A stretch of DNA of 64,000 bases, from assembly GCF_010682105.1 (NCBI RefSeq), contig NZ_JAAGWH010000013.1:372001-436000 (forward strand), in the 5' to 3' direction. Every line of letters begins with the position of its first letter. Position 1 is the first letter of the stretch. The position numbers and the translations under genes are program-made. A model generated the notes under the pieces. That model saw only the letters and a program-made list of their open reading frames with translations, did no database searches and was not told the DNA's origin. This document shows positions 9,446 to 18,283 of the stretch, one piece after another. The DNA comes from Modestobacter muralis (GTDB lineage Bacteria > Actinomycetota > Actinomycetes > Mycobacteriales > Geodermatophilaceae).

Positions 9446-10459
9446 GTGGTGGAACGGGGGAGCAGGGTGCGCTCGGTGCTGCTGCGCGGCCTGGTGCCTG
9501 CGCTGGCCGTCCTCGTGGTGGCCGTGCTGGCCAGCCTCGCGGTCGGCGCCGGGGAGGTCGGGCCGGCGCGCGCGCTGGCCGTCCTGGGCGGCGGAGGGGA
9601 CGCCGACGCCCGGTTCGCCGTCCTCCAGCTGCGGGTGCCGCGCACCGTGGTGGCCGTCGCCGTGGGCATCGCGCTCGGGGTGGCCGGCGCCGTCCTGCAG
9701 ACCGCCGCGCGCAACCCGCTGGCCGAGCCCGGTCTGCTCGGGGTCAGCGCCGGCGCCTCCTTCGCCGTCGTGCTGGTCATCGCATCCGGGGCCAGCGCCG
9801 CCTCGCTCGGCCCGTGGGTCGCCGTCCTGGGCGCGGGGGCCGGGTGCCTGCTCGCGGTGGGCGCGGCCCGGCTGCGGGGTGCCGGCGACGACCCGGTCCG
9901 GTTGGTGCTGGCCGGCGCGGCGCTGTCCGGGCTGCTGTCCGCGGCGACCTCGGTGGTGCTGCTGCTGGACCAGCGCACCGCCGACGAGGTCCGGTTCTGG
10001 ACGGTCGGCTCGGTGGCCGGCCGCGACCTCGGCACCCTCACCCAGGTCGGCCCGGTGCTGGCCGTCGGCCTGCTGATCGCCCTGCTCGCCGCCCGGCCCC
10101 TGTCGGCACTGGCCCTCGGCGACACCGTCGCCCGCGGGCTGGGCCACCGCCCCGCCCGGGCCCGCGCCCTGGCGATGGTCGCGGTCGCGCTGCTCGTCGG
10201 GGGCGCGGTGGCCGCTGCCGGCCCGGTCGTGTTCATCGGGCTGGTCGTGCCGTTCCTGGCCCGGGCGCTCGTCGGCCCCGACCTGCGCCGGGTGCTGGCG
10301 GTGACCGTGCTGCTGGGTCCCGCGGTGGTGCTGCTCGCCGACGTCGCGTCCCGGCTGCTGGTGCGGCCCTACGAGATGCCACTCGGCGTGGTCACCGCGA
10401 TGATCGGCGCCCCCGTGCTGGTGGCCGTCGTCCGGTCGACCCGGATGCCGGCGCTGTGA
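9446..10459 (+). CDS. FecCD-family iron-siderophore ABC permease (first)
   Basis: FecCD permease, 337 residues with about nine to ten hydrophobic segments. The family motif R-x-P-R-T-x-x-A with LGVAGAVLQTAARNPLAEPGLLGVSAGA (about residues 65-110) is clear, and the coupling-helix region with GHRPARARAL and GPVVFIGLVVPFLARALVG follows about residue 230. The start is uncertain: GTG at 9446 gives the longest form, but GTG at 9467 is preceded by GGGGGAG and may be the true start. The stop overlaps the next permease by 4 bp. It forms half of a heterodimeric channel for a ferric siderophore. Confidence 0.9.
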   Translation: MVERGSRVRSVLLRGLVPALAVLVVAVLASLAVGAGEVGPARALAVLGGGGDADARFAVLQLRVPRTVVAVAVGIALGVAGAVLQTAARNPLAEPGLLGVSAGASFAVVLVIASGASAASLGPWVAVLGAGAGCLLAVGAARLRGAGDDPVRLVLAGAALSGLLSAATSVVLLLDQRTADEVRFWTVGSVAGRDLGTLTQVGPVLAVGLLIALLAARPLSALALGDTVARGLGHRPARARALAMVAVALLVGGAVAAAGPVVFIGLVVPFLARALVGPDLRRVLAVTVLLGPAVVLLADVASRLLVRPYEMPLGVVTAMIGAPVLVAVVRSTRMPAL

Positions 10460-11535
10460 CCGCCACCCTGCCCCGGCCCGCTGCCCGCGCCGCAGCCCCC
10501 GCGCCCCCGGGCACCTGGCGGCTGGCGCTGGGCGGCCGCTCGGTGCTCCTCGACCGCCGGGCCGCCCTGGCCGCCACCGCGCTCGCCGCGCTGGTGGTCG
10601 TCGCGGTCGCGGTGAGCCTGGCCGTGGGCACCGCCCGGCTGCCGCTGACGCACACGCTGCCGGCGGTGTTCGGCTCCGGCAGCGACCGGGAGGTCCTGCT
10701 GGTGCAGCGGCTGCGACTGCCCCGGGTGGCGGCCGCGCTCGCCGTCGGCGCGGCGCTGGGCACCGCCGGGGTCCTGCTGCAGACCCTGGCCCGCAACCGG
10801 CTGGCCACCCCGGACACGGTCGGCCTCAACGACGGCGCCACCGCCTTCGCGGTGGCCAGCGTCGTCGCCGTCTCCACGAGCATCTCCCCGTCGGCCTTCG
10901 CGCTCGTGGGCGCGGCGACCGCCGCAGCGCTGGCGCTGGGCCTCGCTGGCGGCGCCGGCACCCACGGGTACCGGTTCCTGGTCGTCGGGCTGGGGGTCGG
11001 CGCCGCGCTGGGCGCGGTCACCCAGCTGATGCTCGCCCGGGCCGCCATCGACGACGCCAACGCCGCCTTCCCCTGGAGCGTCGGCAGCCTCAACAGCCGT
11101 TCCGCCACGTCCGTGGCGGTGCTCGCCGGAGGGCTGGCCGTGGCGCTCCCGGTGGCGGTCGTGCTGGGCCGGCAGCTGCGGCTGCTCCGGCTCGCCGACG
11201 CCGTCGTGGTCGGGCTGGGCACCCGCGTGAAGCGGGTCCGGCTGGCCGTCATCGCCACCGCCGTCGTCACCGCCGGGCTGGCGGTGGCCACCGCCGGGCC
11301 GCTGGGGCTGGTCGCCCTGCTGGCCCCCGAGATCGCCCGCAAGGCCGCCGGCCCGCGAGTCGTGCCGGTGTTCGGCGCGGCGCTGGCCGGTGCGCTGGTC
11401 GTGCTGCTCGCCGACCTGGCCGGCCGCACGGTCGCCGCGCCGCTGGAACTGCCCGCCGGCCTGGTCACCGCCGTCATCGGCGGCCCCTACCTGTTGTGGC
11501 TGCTGCTGGCCACCCGATCGAGGAGGCTCGCGTGA
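10456..11535 (+). CDS. FecCD-family iron-siderophore ABC permease (second)
   Basis: Second FecCD permease, 359 residues. After an Ala/Pro-rich cytoplasmic leader (about 1-30) come about ten hydrophobic segments, with [42 protein letters not shown] (the family motif, here ending in Asn-Asp rather than Ser-Ala), and [12 protein letters not shown] with [20 protein letters not shown] near the C-terminus for ATPase coupling. The GTG start overlaps the first permease stop (GTGA), and the stop overlaps the ATPase start. The two permeases most likely assemble as a heterodimer. Confidence 0.9.
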   Translation: MTATLPRPAARAAAPAPPGTWRLALGGRSVLLDRRAALAATALAALVVVAVAVSLAVGTARLPLTHTLPAVFGSGSDREVLLVQRLRLPRVAAALAVGAALGTAGVLLQTLARNRLATPDTVGLNDGATAFAVASVVAVSTSISPSAFALVGAATAAALALGLAGGAGTHGYRFLVVGLGVGAALGAVTQLMLARAAIDDANAAFPWSVGSLNSRSATSVAVLAGGLAVALPVAVVLGRQLRLLRLADAVVVGLGTRVKRVRLAVIATAVVTAGLAVATAGPLGLVALLAPEIARKAAGPRVVPVFGAALAGALVVLLADLAGRTVAAPLELPAGLVTAVIGGPYLLWLLLATRSRRLA

Positions 11536-12374
11536 GCACGCTGGAGGCACCCCGCCCCACCCGGGGGGACACCGTGGCCGACCCCGCCGACCTCGTCACC
11601 GAGGCCCTGGACCTCGGCTACGACGGCACCCGCGTCGTCCACGCCCTGGACCTGCGGCTGCCGCCCGGGCAGGTGACGGCGATCGTCGGGCCCAACGGCT
11701 GCGGCAAGTCCACCCTGCTCGGCGCGCTGGCCCGGGTGCACGAGGCGCAGGGCGGCGCCGTCCTGCTCGACGGCCGCGACCTGGCCACGCTGCGGCCCCG
11801 GGACGCCGCCCGGCGGATCGGGCTGCTGCCCCAGCAGGCCGCAGCACCCGACGGGCTGACCGTCCGCGACCTGGTGCGCTACGGCCGGCACCCGCACCAG
11901 GGGCTGCTGCGCCAGTGGTCGCCGGAGGACGCCGCCGCCGTGCACGGGGCGCTGGCCGCCGCCGACCTGCTCGACCTCGCCGACCGCCCGCTGGACCAGC
12001 TCTCCGGCGGGCAGCGGCAGCGGGCCTGGATCGCCATGGTGGTCGCCCAGCAGACCGCGGTCGTGCTGCTCGACGAGCCCACCTCCGCGCTCGACCTCGG
12101 CCACCAGCTCGAGGTGCTGGAGCTGGTGGCCGACCTGGCCGCGCAGGGCCGCACCGTGGTCCTGGTGCTGCACGACCTGTCCACCGCCTGCCGGCACGCC
12201 GACCACCTGGTCGCCATGCGCGACGGGCGGGTGGTCGCCGAGGGACCGCCCGCCGACGTCGTCACCGCCGGGCTGGTGCGCGAGCTGTACGGCGTCGAGG
12301 CCGCCGTCCTGCGCGACCCGACGTCCGGGACGCCGGTGGTGTGCCCGGTGCGCCGCGTCGCCGCGACTGGTTGA
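11532..12374 (+). CDS. Iron-siderophore ABC transporter ATP-binding protein
   Basis: FepC/FecE-type ATPase, 280 residues. Walker [10 protein letters not shown] is at 53-61, the Q-loop LLPQQ at about 99, signature [10 protein letters not shown] at about 158, Walker [13 protein letters not shown] at about 178, and the H-loop in VLVLHDLS at about 213. The GTG start overlaps the second permease stop, with AGGAGG at 11521-11526. An extra N-terminal tail of about 20 residues precedes the domain. It powers import by the binding protein and FecCD pair. Regulation by iron through the box at 9409 is inferred for the whole cluster. Confidence 0.93.
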   Translation: MSTLEAPRPTRGDTVADPADLVTEALDLGYDGTRVVHALDLRLPPGQVTAIVGPNGCGKSTLLGALARVHEAQGGAVLLDGRDLATLRPRDAARRIGLLPQQAAAPDGLTVRDLVRYGRHPHQGLLRQWSPEDAAAVHGALAAADLLDLADRPLDQLSGGQRQRAWIAMVVAQQTAVVLLDEPTSALDLGHQLEVLELVADLAAQGRTVVLVLHDLSTACRHADHLVAMRDGRVVAEGPPADVVTAGLVRELYGVEAAVLRDPTSGTPVVCPVRRVAATG

Positions 12375-12403
12375 CCCGTGCACATCCGGGGCACGCACCC
12401 TTC

Positions 12404-13396
<993 letters not shown>

Positions 13397-13449
13397 AGGA
13401 GGACGCGGGAGGATGGGGGCGTGCAGCCCTCACCTCCCGGCCGGTGCCG

Positions 13450-13815
13450 ATGAGCACGCCCCTCGTCGTCGTCCTCACCGTCGTCGCCGTCGTCCTGGCC
13501 GGGGTGGGGGCGCTGAGCACGGTGCTGCGCCGGCGGATCGGCACCGCGCACCTGGCCGTCGCCGGCGTGCTGGAGCTGCTGCTGGTCGTGCAGGGGGTGC
13601 TCGCCGTCGTGCGGCTCGTCGGCGGGCACCGCCCGGCCGAGCTGACCACCTTCGCCGCCTACCTGGGCAGCGTGGTGCTGCTGCCGGTCGCCGGCGTGCT
13701 GTGGGCGCGCACCGAGCCCACCCGCTGGGCCGGCACCGTGCTCGGCGTCGCCGCGCTCACCGTCGCGGTGATGCTGTGGCGGCTGGTCGACCTGTGGGCG
13801 GTCACCGGTGGCTGA
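13450..13815 (+). CDS. Small membrane protein, unknown function
   Basis: A 121-residue protein with four hydrophobic segments (about 4-22, 36-58, 68-90, 96-118) and short loops. I do not recognise the family. The ATG start is at the beginning of the first membrane helix; there is no strong ribosome binding site. The stop overlaps the next membrane gene by 8 bp, so the two are probably made together. Coding bias matches the neighbours. Confidence 0.7.
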   Translation: MSTPLVVVLTVVAVVLAGVGALSTVLRRRIGTAHLAVAGVLELLLVVQGVLAVVRLVGGHRPAELTTFAAYLGSVVLLPVAGVLWARTEPTRWAGTVLGVAALTVAVMLWRLVDLWAVTGG

Positions 13816-14281
13816 CTCCCCGCTGGGCGGGCCCGCACCGGAGCCGACCGGCGCCGACACCGCCCGCGGTCCGGGTCGGGTGCTCGTCGCGGTCTACGGC
13901 GTGTTCGCCCTGGCCGCCGGCGCCCGCGCCGTCGTCCAGCTCGCGGTGCAGTTCGACGAGGCGCCGGTCGCCTACCTGCTGTCCGCGCTGGCCGCGGTCG
14001 TCTACGTCGTGGCCACCGTGGGCCTGGCCCGGGGCGGCCGGAACGGACGGCGCACCGCGATGGCCGCCTGCGGCGTGGAGCTGGCCGGGGTGCTCGTGGT
14101 CGGCACGCTCTCGCTGGTCGACCCGGCGGCCTTCCCCGACGCCACGGTCTGGTCGGGGTTCGGCCAGGGCTACGGCTACGTCCCGCTGGTGCTGCCGGTG
14201 CTCGGGCTGCTGTGGCTGCGCCACCTGTCCGAGCTCGACGCCCCGGACGGCGACGCGCACGGGCGGCCCGGCCCGGGTTGA
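13808..14281 (+). CDS. Small membrane protein, unknown function
   Basis: A 157-residue protein with a Pro/Ala-rich N-terminal tail (1-22), four hydrophobic segments (about 23-45, 52-74, 85-105, 128-146) and an Asp/Gly-rich C-terminal tail. The GTG start lies within the 3' end of the preceding membrane gene, so both are likely translationally coupled. The layout resembles uncharacterised actinobacterial membrane proteins, but I cannot name a family. A strong hairpin overlaps its stop codon. Confidence 0.72.
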   Translation: MADSPLGGPAPEPTGADTARGPGRVLVAVYGVFALAAGARAVVQLAVQFDEAPVAYLLSALAAVVYVVATVGLARGGRNGRRTAMAACGVELAGVLVVGTLSLVDPAAFPDATVWSGFGQGYGYVPLVLPVLGLLWLRHLSELDAPDGDAHGRPGPG

Positions 14282-14296
14282 CCGGGCCGGGCCGCC
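14262..14296. terminator. Bidirectional hairpin terminator overlapping a stop codon
   Basis: A perfect 15-bp stem (14262-14276 with 14282-14296) with loop GTTGA. It spans the stop of the upstream plus-strand membrane gene and ends just before the convergent gene's stop, so it can serve both strands. Confidence 0.8.
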
Positions 14297-14300
14297 GGCG

Positions 14301-15143
14301 TCAGAACTCGCCGCCGAAGTCTCCGCCGCCGTCGAAGTCGCCGCCACCACCGTCGAAGCCGCCGCCGTCCTGGTAGCCGCCGGCGTCGTAGTCGGCGCCG
14401 CCGCCGTCACCGCCGTCGCCGCCACCGTCGCCGCCGTCGCCGCCACCGTCGTCGGACTGATCGCCGTCCTGGTAGCCCTCGGCGTAGGCCTCCTCGTCGC
14501 CGCCACCGAACAGGCCGCCGTCGCCGAGGCCGGTGTCGAACAGCGCGTCGGCCACCGCCGTGCCGACGACGAGCCCGCCGATCGTGCCCAGCATGCTGCC
14601 GCCGATCATGCTGCCCATGCCCATGCCGCCGCCCATGCCGAAGCCGCCGCCCCGGCCGTAGCCACTGCCGCCGTAGCCGCCGCCGCCGTAGCCCGGGCCG
14701 TAGCCGCCCCCGCCGTAGCCGGGGCCGTACCCGCCACCCCCGCCGCCGAAGACGCGCTCGAGGGTGCCGGGCTGGCGGATCTCGGCGCGGGTGGCGGCGC
14801 GGGCCAGGCTCTGCGCGTCGTCCCCACGGGGTCGCTCGGAGGCCGGACCGGCCGCCGCCAGCTGCTCCAGCACCTGTGCGCGCTGCTCGGGGGTCAGCTT
14901 GGCGAACGCCTCGGCGTGCGCGGCCTCCACCTGGTCCGGCGGGGCGGTGCGCAGCAGGTACCGGTAGCGCTCGACCGCCTGTTCGTCGGCCGAGCGGGCA
15001 GGCCGCTGCCCGCCGGTGGGCGCCGCGGGGGCCGGCTGGCGGGCGTACCCGTAGCCCCGCTCCTCCCCGGCGTACTGCTGGTCGGGGCCGTACGGCGAGC
15101 TGGTGCGCTGGCTGCGCCCGAAGAGCCGGTCCAGGAGTCCCAT
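14301..15143 (-). CDS. Glycine-rich low-complexity protein, unknown function
   Basis: A 280-residue protein in three parts. Residues 1-55 are a short basic start (MGLLDRLFGRS) and a Tyr/Pro/Gln-rich linker. A compact acidic helical stretch (about 50-125, VERYRYLLRTAPPDQVEAAHAEAFAKLTPEQRAQVLEQL) follows. The rest is glycine-dominated: GGGYGPGYGG repeats, a GMGGGMGMGSMIGGSMLG segment with a hydrophobic stretch GTIGGLVVGTAVADALF (about 185-205), then Gly/Asp repeats. It has no signal peptide. A ribosome binding site (GAGAGGA) is 6 nt before the ATG. The middle stretch resembles uncharacterised actinobacterial proteins with a similar helical repeat; function is unknown. Confidence 0.75.
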   Translation of the reverse strand: MGLLDRLFGRSQRTSSPYGPDQQYAGEERGYGYARQPAPAAPTGGQRPARSADEQAVERYRYLLRTAPPDQVEAAHAEAFAKLTPEQRAQVLEQLAAAGPASERPRGDDAQSLARAATRAEIRQPGTLERVFGGGGGGYGPGYGGGGYGPGYGGGGYGGSGYGRGGGFGMGGGMGMGSMIGGSMLGTIGGLVVGTAVADALFDTGLGDGGLFGGGDEEAYAEGYQDGDQSDDGGGDGGDGGGDGGDGGGADYDAGGYQDGGGFDGGGGDFDGGGDFGGEF

Positions 15144-15253
15144 GCCGCGTCCTCTCTCGTGGTCCTCGTCCGGCGCTCGGCGCCGGACGTCCGTCGTCCC
15201 TACCCCGCCCGCCGCCGGGTGACGCACCACCCGAAAGGCGTGCTCAGACGGCC

Positions 15254-15275
15254 GGTCCGTGGTGCGCAACGGACC
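15254..15275. promoter_or_regulatory. Inverted repeat in the promoter of the LOV phosphatase gene
   Basis: GGTCCGT (15254-15260) and ACGGACC (15269-15275), an 8-nt spacer apart, lie 20-41 nt before the GTG start of the LOV protein. This could be a repressor site or a leader hairpin. No regulator is assigned. Confidence 0.3.
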
Positions 15276-15294
15276 CCCTCGGTAGTCTCGTGCC

Positions 15295-17625
15295 GTGCCG
15301 TCCGACAGACGACCGGGGGACCGCGTCCCTGCCCAGGTCCCCCCCGAGGCCGCTGCCGCGCTGGCCCACACCCTGAACGTGGGCTCCGACCCGACCGAGC
15401 GCGACCAGCAGGCCTCGCTCGTCGGCGCTGCCGAGGCGGTGGTCACCGGCAGTGACTCCGAGCGCGGTGCGCAGGCGGCCCTGCCGGGCGTGCTCTCCGA
15501 CGTCCCGGTCGCCGTCCTGGTGATCGACCAGGTGGCCGGCACCGTCACCTACGCCAACACCGCCGCGATCGAGCTCGCCGGCAACGTCCGCCTCCCGGTC
15601 CCGGTGGACGCCTGGGGCGCCGCCGCCGGGCTCACCGACCTGGGCTCGGCCCCGCTGGCCGACACGAGCAGCCCGCTGTCCCTGGTGGCCGCCGGACGCC
15701 CGGTGGTGGGGGAGGCGGTGCGGTTGTCCCCGCGGCGCAGCTCCGACCAGGAGCGGGCGGACGCGTCGACGGACGCGTCGGACCAGGTGCTGTGGGTGAC
15801 CGGCTTCCCGCTGTCGCAGGACGGCAGCGCGCAGCGCCTGTCCCTGGTGGTCTTCCTCAAGATCGACGAACCCGCCCTCTCCGACGACCCCGAGGCCCAG
15901 CTGCAGGACCTGCGCGAGCGCGCGGTCATCGCCACCGACATCGCCTTCACCATCACCGACCCGCGCCAGGAGGACGACCCGCTGGTCTGGGTGAACCCCT
16001 CGTTCAGCCGGATCAGCGGGTACACCTACGAGGAGAGCGTCGGGCGCAACTGTCGCTTCCTGCAGGGCCCGGCGACCGACCGCGAGACCATCGCCCAGCT
16101 GCGCAAGGCGCTGCAGGAGCACCAGCCGGTCAGCACCACGCTGCTGAACTACCGCAAGGACGGCACCGCCTTCTGGAACCAGCTGTCCATCACGCCGGTC
16201 TTCGACGGCGAGGGCGAGCTGGTCAGCTTCGTCGGCGTGCAGAGCGACGTCACCGAGCGCGTCCGGGTCGAGGATGACCGCCGGGCCGCCTTCGCCGCCG
16301 AGCGCGCCGCCCGCCGGGACGCCGAGGAGGCGCACGCCGCCGCCGACGCCGCCCGGGTGCAGGCCGAGCGGGCCCAGAGCCGGCTGGCGCTGATGGCCGA
16401 GGCGACGAGCACGCTGAGCGCCACCCTGGACATGGACGACCTGCTGGGCCGGCTGGCTGCGCTGTGCGTGCCGCTGCTGGCCGACTGGGTGTTCGTGACC
16501 CTGGTCGACGAGCACGGGGTGGTCCGCGGCACCGACTCCCGGCACCGCGACGGCCGCGCCGCCGAGCTCCAGGAGCTGGCCGAGCTGCACGTCAGCAACC
16601 TCCCGGAGAACTCGCCGACGCGCCGGTCGCTGACCAGCAGCGAGCCGGTGCTGCAGGCCCGGGTCACCGAGGAGTGGACCGACCGGGTCTTCCCGACGGC
16701 GCGCACGGCCGAGCTGTTCCGCTCCCTGGGCGGGGCCTCGGTGCTGACCGTGCCGCTGGTCGCCCGCCGCCGGATGCTCGGCGCGATGGCCATGGTCAAG
16801 ACCGACCAGCGGCAGCCGTTCACCACCGAGGACGTCGAGCTGGCCCGCGACCTGTCCCGGCGCGCGGCGCTGTCGATGGACAACGTGCGGCTCTACCAGC
16901 AGGAGCACACGGTCGCCGAGACGCTGCAGCGGTCACTGCTCCCCGAGCTCCCCACGATCCCCGGCATCACCGCCGCCGCCCAGTACCTCAGCGCGTCCAG
17001 CAGCGCCGACGTGGGCGGCGACTTCTACGACATGCTCCACCTGCCCGACGGCAGCGTGGGGATCGCGATCGGCGACGTGGTCGGCCACGACGTCGCCGCC
17101 GCCGCGGCGATGGGCCATCTCCGCGGTCTGCTGCGGGCCTGCGCCTGGGACGCCGGGGACGGCGACACCGGGGATATCCTCGGCCGGGTCGACCGGCTGG
17201 TGCAGGGCCTGCACGTCGCGCCGATGGCGACCATGGTCTACGGCCGGGTCGTGCGCCCGACCGGGCCGGGGGAGCCGTGGCGGATGCAGCTGGCCAACGC
17301 CGGCCACCCGCCGCTGCTGCTGCGGCACGTCGACGGCAGCGTGGAGGTGCTCGACGGCATCACCGGGCTGCTGATCGGTGTCGACGCCACCCACGTGCGG
17401 GCCTCCCGCGAGGTGGCCATCCCGCCGGGGTCGACGCTGGTCGCCTACACCGACGGTCTCATCGAGCGTCCCGGTGAGGACCTCGACCAGGGGATCGCCT
17501 CCCTGATGACCCGGCTGTCCGCGGCGCCGGTCGACGCCTCCCCGGTCGAGCTGTGCGTGCACGCGGTGGGGCCGCACCCCGACCGCCGGGACGACGTCGC
17601 GGTCATCGCCGTCCGGTTCTCCTGA
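15295..17625 (+). CDS. PAS-LOV-GAF-SpoIIE (PP2C) phosphatase, candidate blue-light photoreceptor
   Basis: A 776-residue signalling protein. Domains in order: PAS-like region (about 60-170); LOV domain (about 210-325) with the flavin-binding motif GRNCRFLQG, where C253 is the expected photo-adduct cysteine; a charged, Ala-rich coiled coil (about 325-375); GAF (about 375-535); and a SpoIIE-type PP2C phosphatase (about 543-775) with metal ligands in VGGDFYD, GDVVGHD and YTDGLIERPGED. No membrane segment, so cytoplasmic. The architecture suggests light or redox control of an anti-anti-sigma factor's phosphorylation state, as with RsbP/RsbU. The partner factors are not in the window. GTG is used as start; flavin binding is inferred from the motif. 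Confidence 0.92.
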   Translation: MPSDRRPGDRVPAQVPPEAAAALAHTLNVGSDPTERDQQASLVGAAEAVVTGSDSERGAQAALPGVLSDVPVAVLVIDQVAGTVTYANTAAIELAGNVRLPVPVDAWGAAAGLTDLGSAPLADTSSPLSLVAAGRPVVGEAVRLSPRRSSDQERADASTDASDQVLWVTGFPLSQDGSAQRLSLVVFLKIDEPALSDDPEAQLQDLRERAVIATDIAFTITDPRQEDDPLVWVNPSFSRISGYTYEESVGRNCRFLQGPATDRETIAQLRKALQEHQPVSTTLLNYRKDGTAFWNQLSITPVFDGEGELVSFVGVQSDVTERVRVEDDRRAAFAAERAARRDAEEAHAAADAARVQAERAQSRLALMAEATSTLSATLDMDDLLGRLAALCVPLLADWVFVTLVDEHGVVRGTDSRHRDGRAAELQELAELHVSNLPENSPTRRSLTSSEPVLQARVTEEWTDRVFPTARTAELFRSLGGASVLTVPLVARRRMLGAMAMVKTDQRQPFTTEDVELARDLSRRAALSMDNVRLYQQEHTVAETLQRSLLPELPTIPGITAAAQYLSASSSADVGGDFYDMLHLPDGSVGIAIGDVVGHDVAAAAAMGHLRGLLRACAWDAGDGDTGDILGRVDRLVQGLHVAPMATMVYGRVVRPTGPGEPWRMQLANAGHPPLLLRHVDGSVEVLDGITGLLIGVDATHVRASREVAIPPGSTLVAYTDGLIERPGEDLDQGIASLMTRLSAAPVDASPVELCVHAVGPHPDRRDDVAVIAVRFS

Positions 17626-17626
17626 C

Positions 17627-17679
17627 GGCCCCGCTGCAGGGGCCCGCCGCGAGCTCGCGAGTGGTGGGGGGCAGCGGGG
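17627..17679. terminator. Hairpin between convergent LOV phosphatase and flavin reductase genes
   Basis: CCCCGCTGC (17629-17637) pairs with GCAGCGGGG (17671-17679). The long loop contains the perfect palindrome CGCGAGCTCGCG (17648-17659), which can form its own stem. The position between two convergent stops supports a shared terminator. Confidence 0.6.
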
Positions 17680-17686
17680 TCCTTCC

Positions 17687-18208
17687 TCAGGCCCCCGGGT
17701 CGGGCAGGGCCGCCCGCACGCCGTAGCCGCCGCGGTGGAACAGCAGCGGCGTCCGGGATGCGTCCGCGCCCAGGTCCAGGACCCGGGCCACGACGATCGT
17801 GTGGTCACCGCCCTCGTACTCGGCCCACAGCTCCCCGTCGATCCAGGCCACGACCCCGTCGAGCACCGGCGAGCCGTGCGCGCTGGGCGCCCAGTCGACA
17901 CCGGCGAACTTGTCGGTGCCGGTGCGGGCGAACTGCCCCGACAGCGCCCGCTGGTCCTCCGAGAGCACGTTGACGCAGAAGCGCCCGGCCTCGCGCAGTC
18001 GCGGCCAGGTGGTGGAGGTGCGCGACGGGGCGAAGGTGACCAGCGGTGGGTCCAGCGACAGCGAGCTGAACGACTGGCAGGTGAAGCCCACCGGGCCGTC
18101 GGTCCCCATCGCGGTCACGACGGTGACGCCGGAGGCGAAGTGCCCGAGCACGTCGCGCATCGCCCTCGGGTCGATCACCTGGGCGGGGACGTCCGGTTCG
18201 CCAGTCAC
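17687..18208 (-). CDS. Flavin reductase (FMN/FAD:NADH) domain protein
   Basis: A 173-residue protein of the HpaC/HsaB-like flavin reductase family, which bind FMN or FAD and supply reduced flavin to partner monooxygenases. Family marks are RDVLGHFASGVTVVTA at the start, VGFTCQSFSSLSLDPPLVTFAPS (flavin-binding loop, about 40-65), FCVNVLSEDQ (about 78), and a C-terminal GGDHTIVVARVLDL with the conserved His. The start is a GTG. No monooxygenase partner is adjacent, so its role is open. Its proximity to a flavin-dependent photoreceptor gene may be chance. Confidence 0.9.
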   Translation of the reverse strand: MTGEPDVPAQVIDPRAMRDVLGHFASGVTVVTAMGTDGPVGFTCQSFSSLSLDPPLVTFAPSRTSTTWPRLREAGRFCVNVLSEDQRALSGQFARTGTDKFAGVDWAPSAHGSPVLDGVVAWIDGELWAEYEGGDHTIVVARVLDLGADASRTPLLFHRGGYGVRAALPDPGA

Positions 18209-18259
18209 GCCCCCGATCCCATCACGCGGCCGCCCGACCGCCCCGGGAGGGGCCGTCGC

Positions 18260-18273
18260 GTTCCACGTGGAAC
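18260..18273. promoter_or_regulatory. 14-bp perfect palindrome, near-parS site (copy 2)
   Basis: GTTCCACGTGGAAC in the 75-bp spacer between the flavin reductase start and the MMPL stop. It is identical to the copies at 8341 and 43049 and one symmetric change per half from canonical parS. Confidence 0.5.
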
Positions 18274-18283
18274 CGACGGAGCA

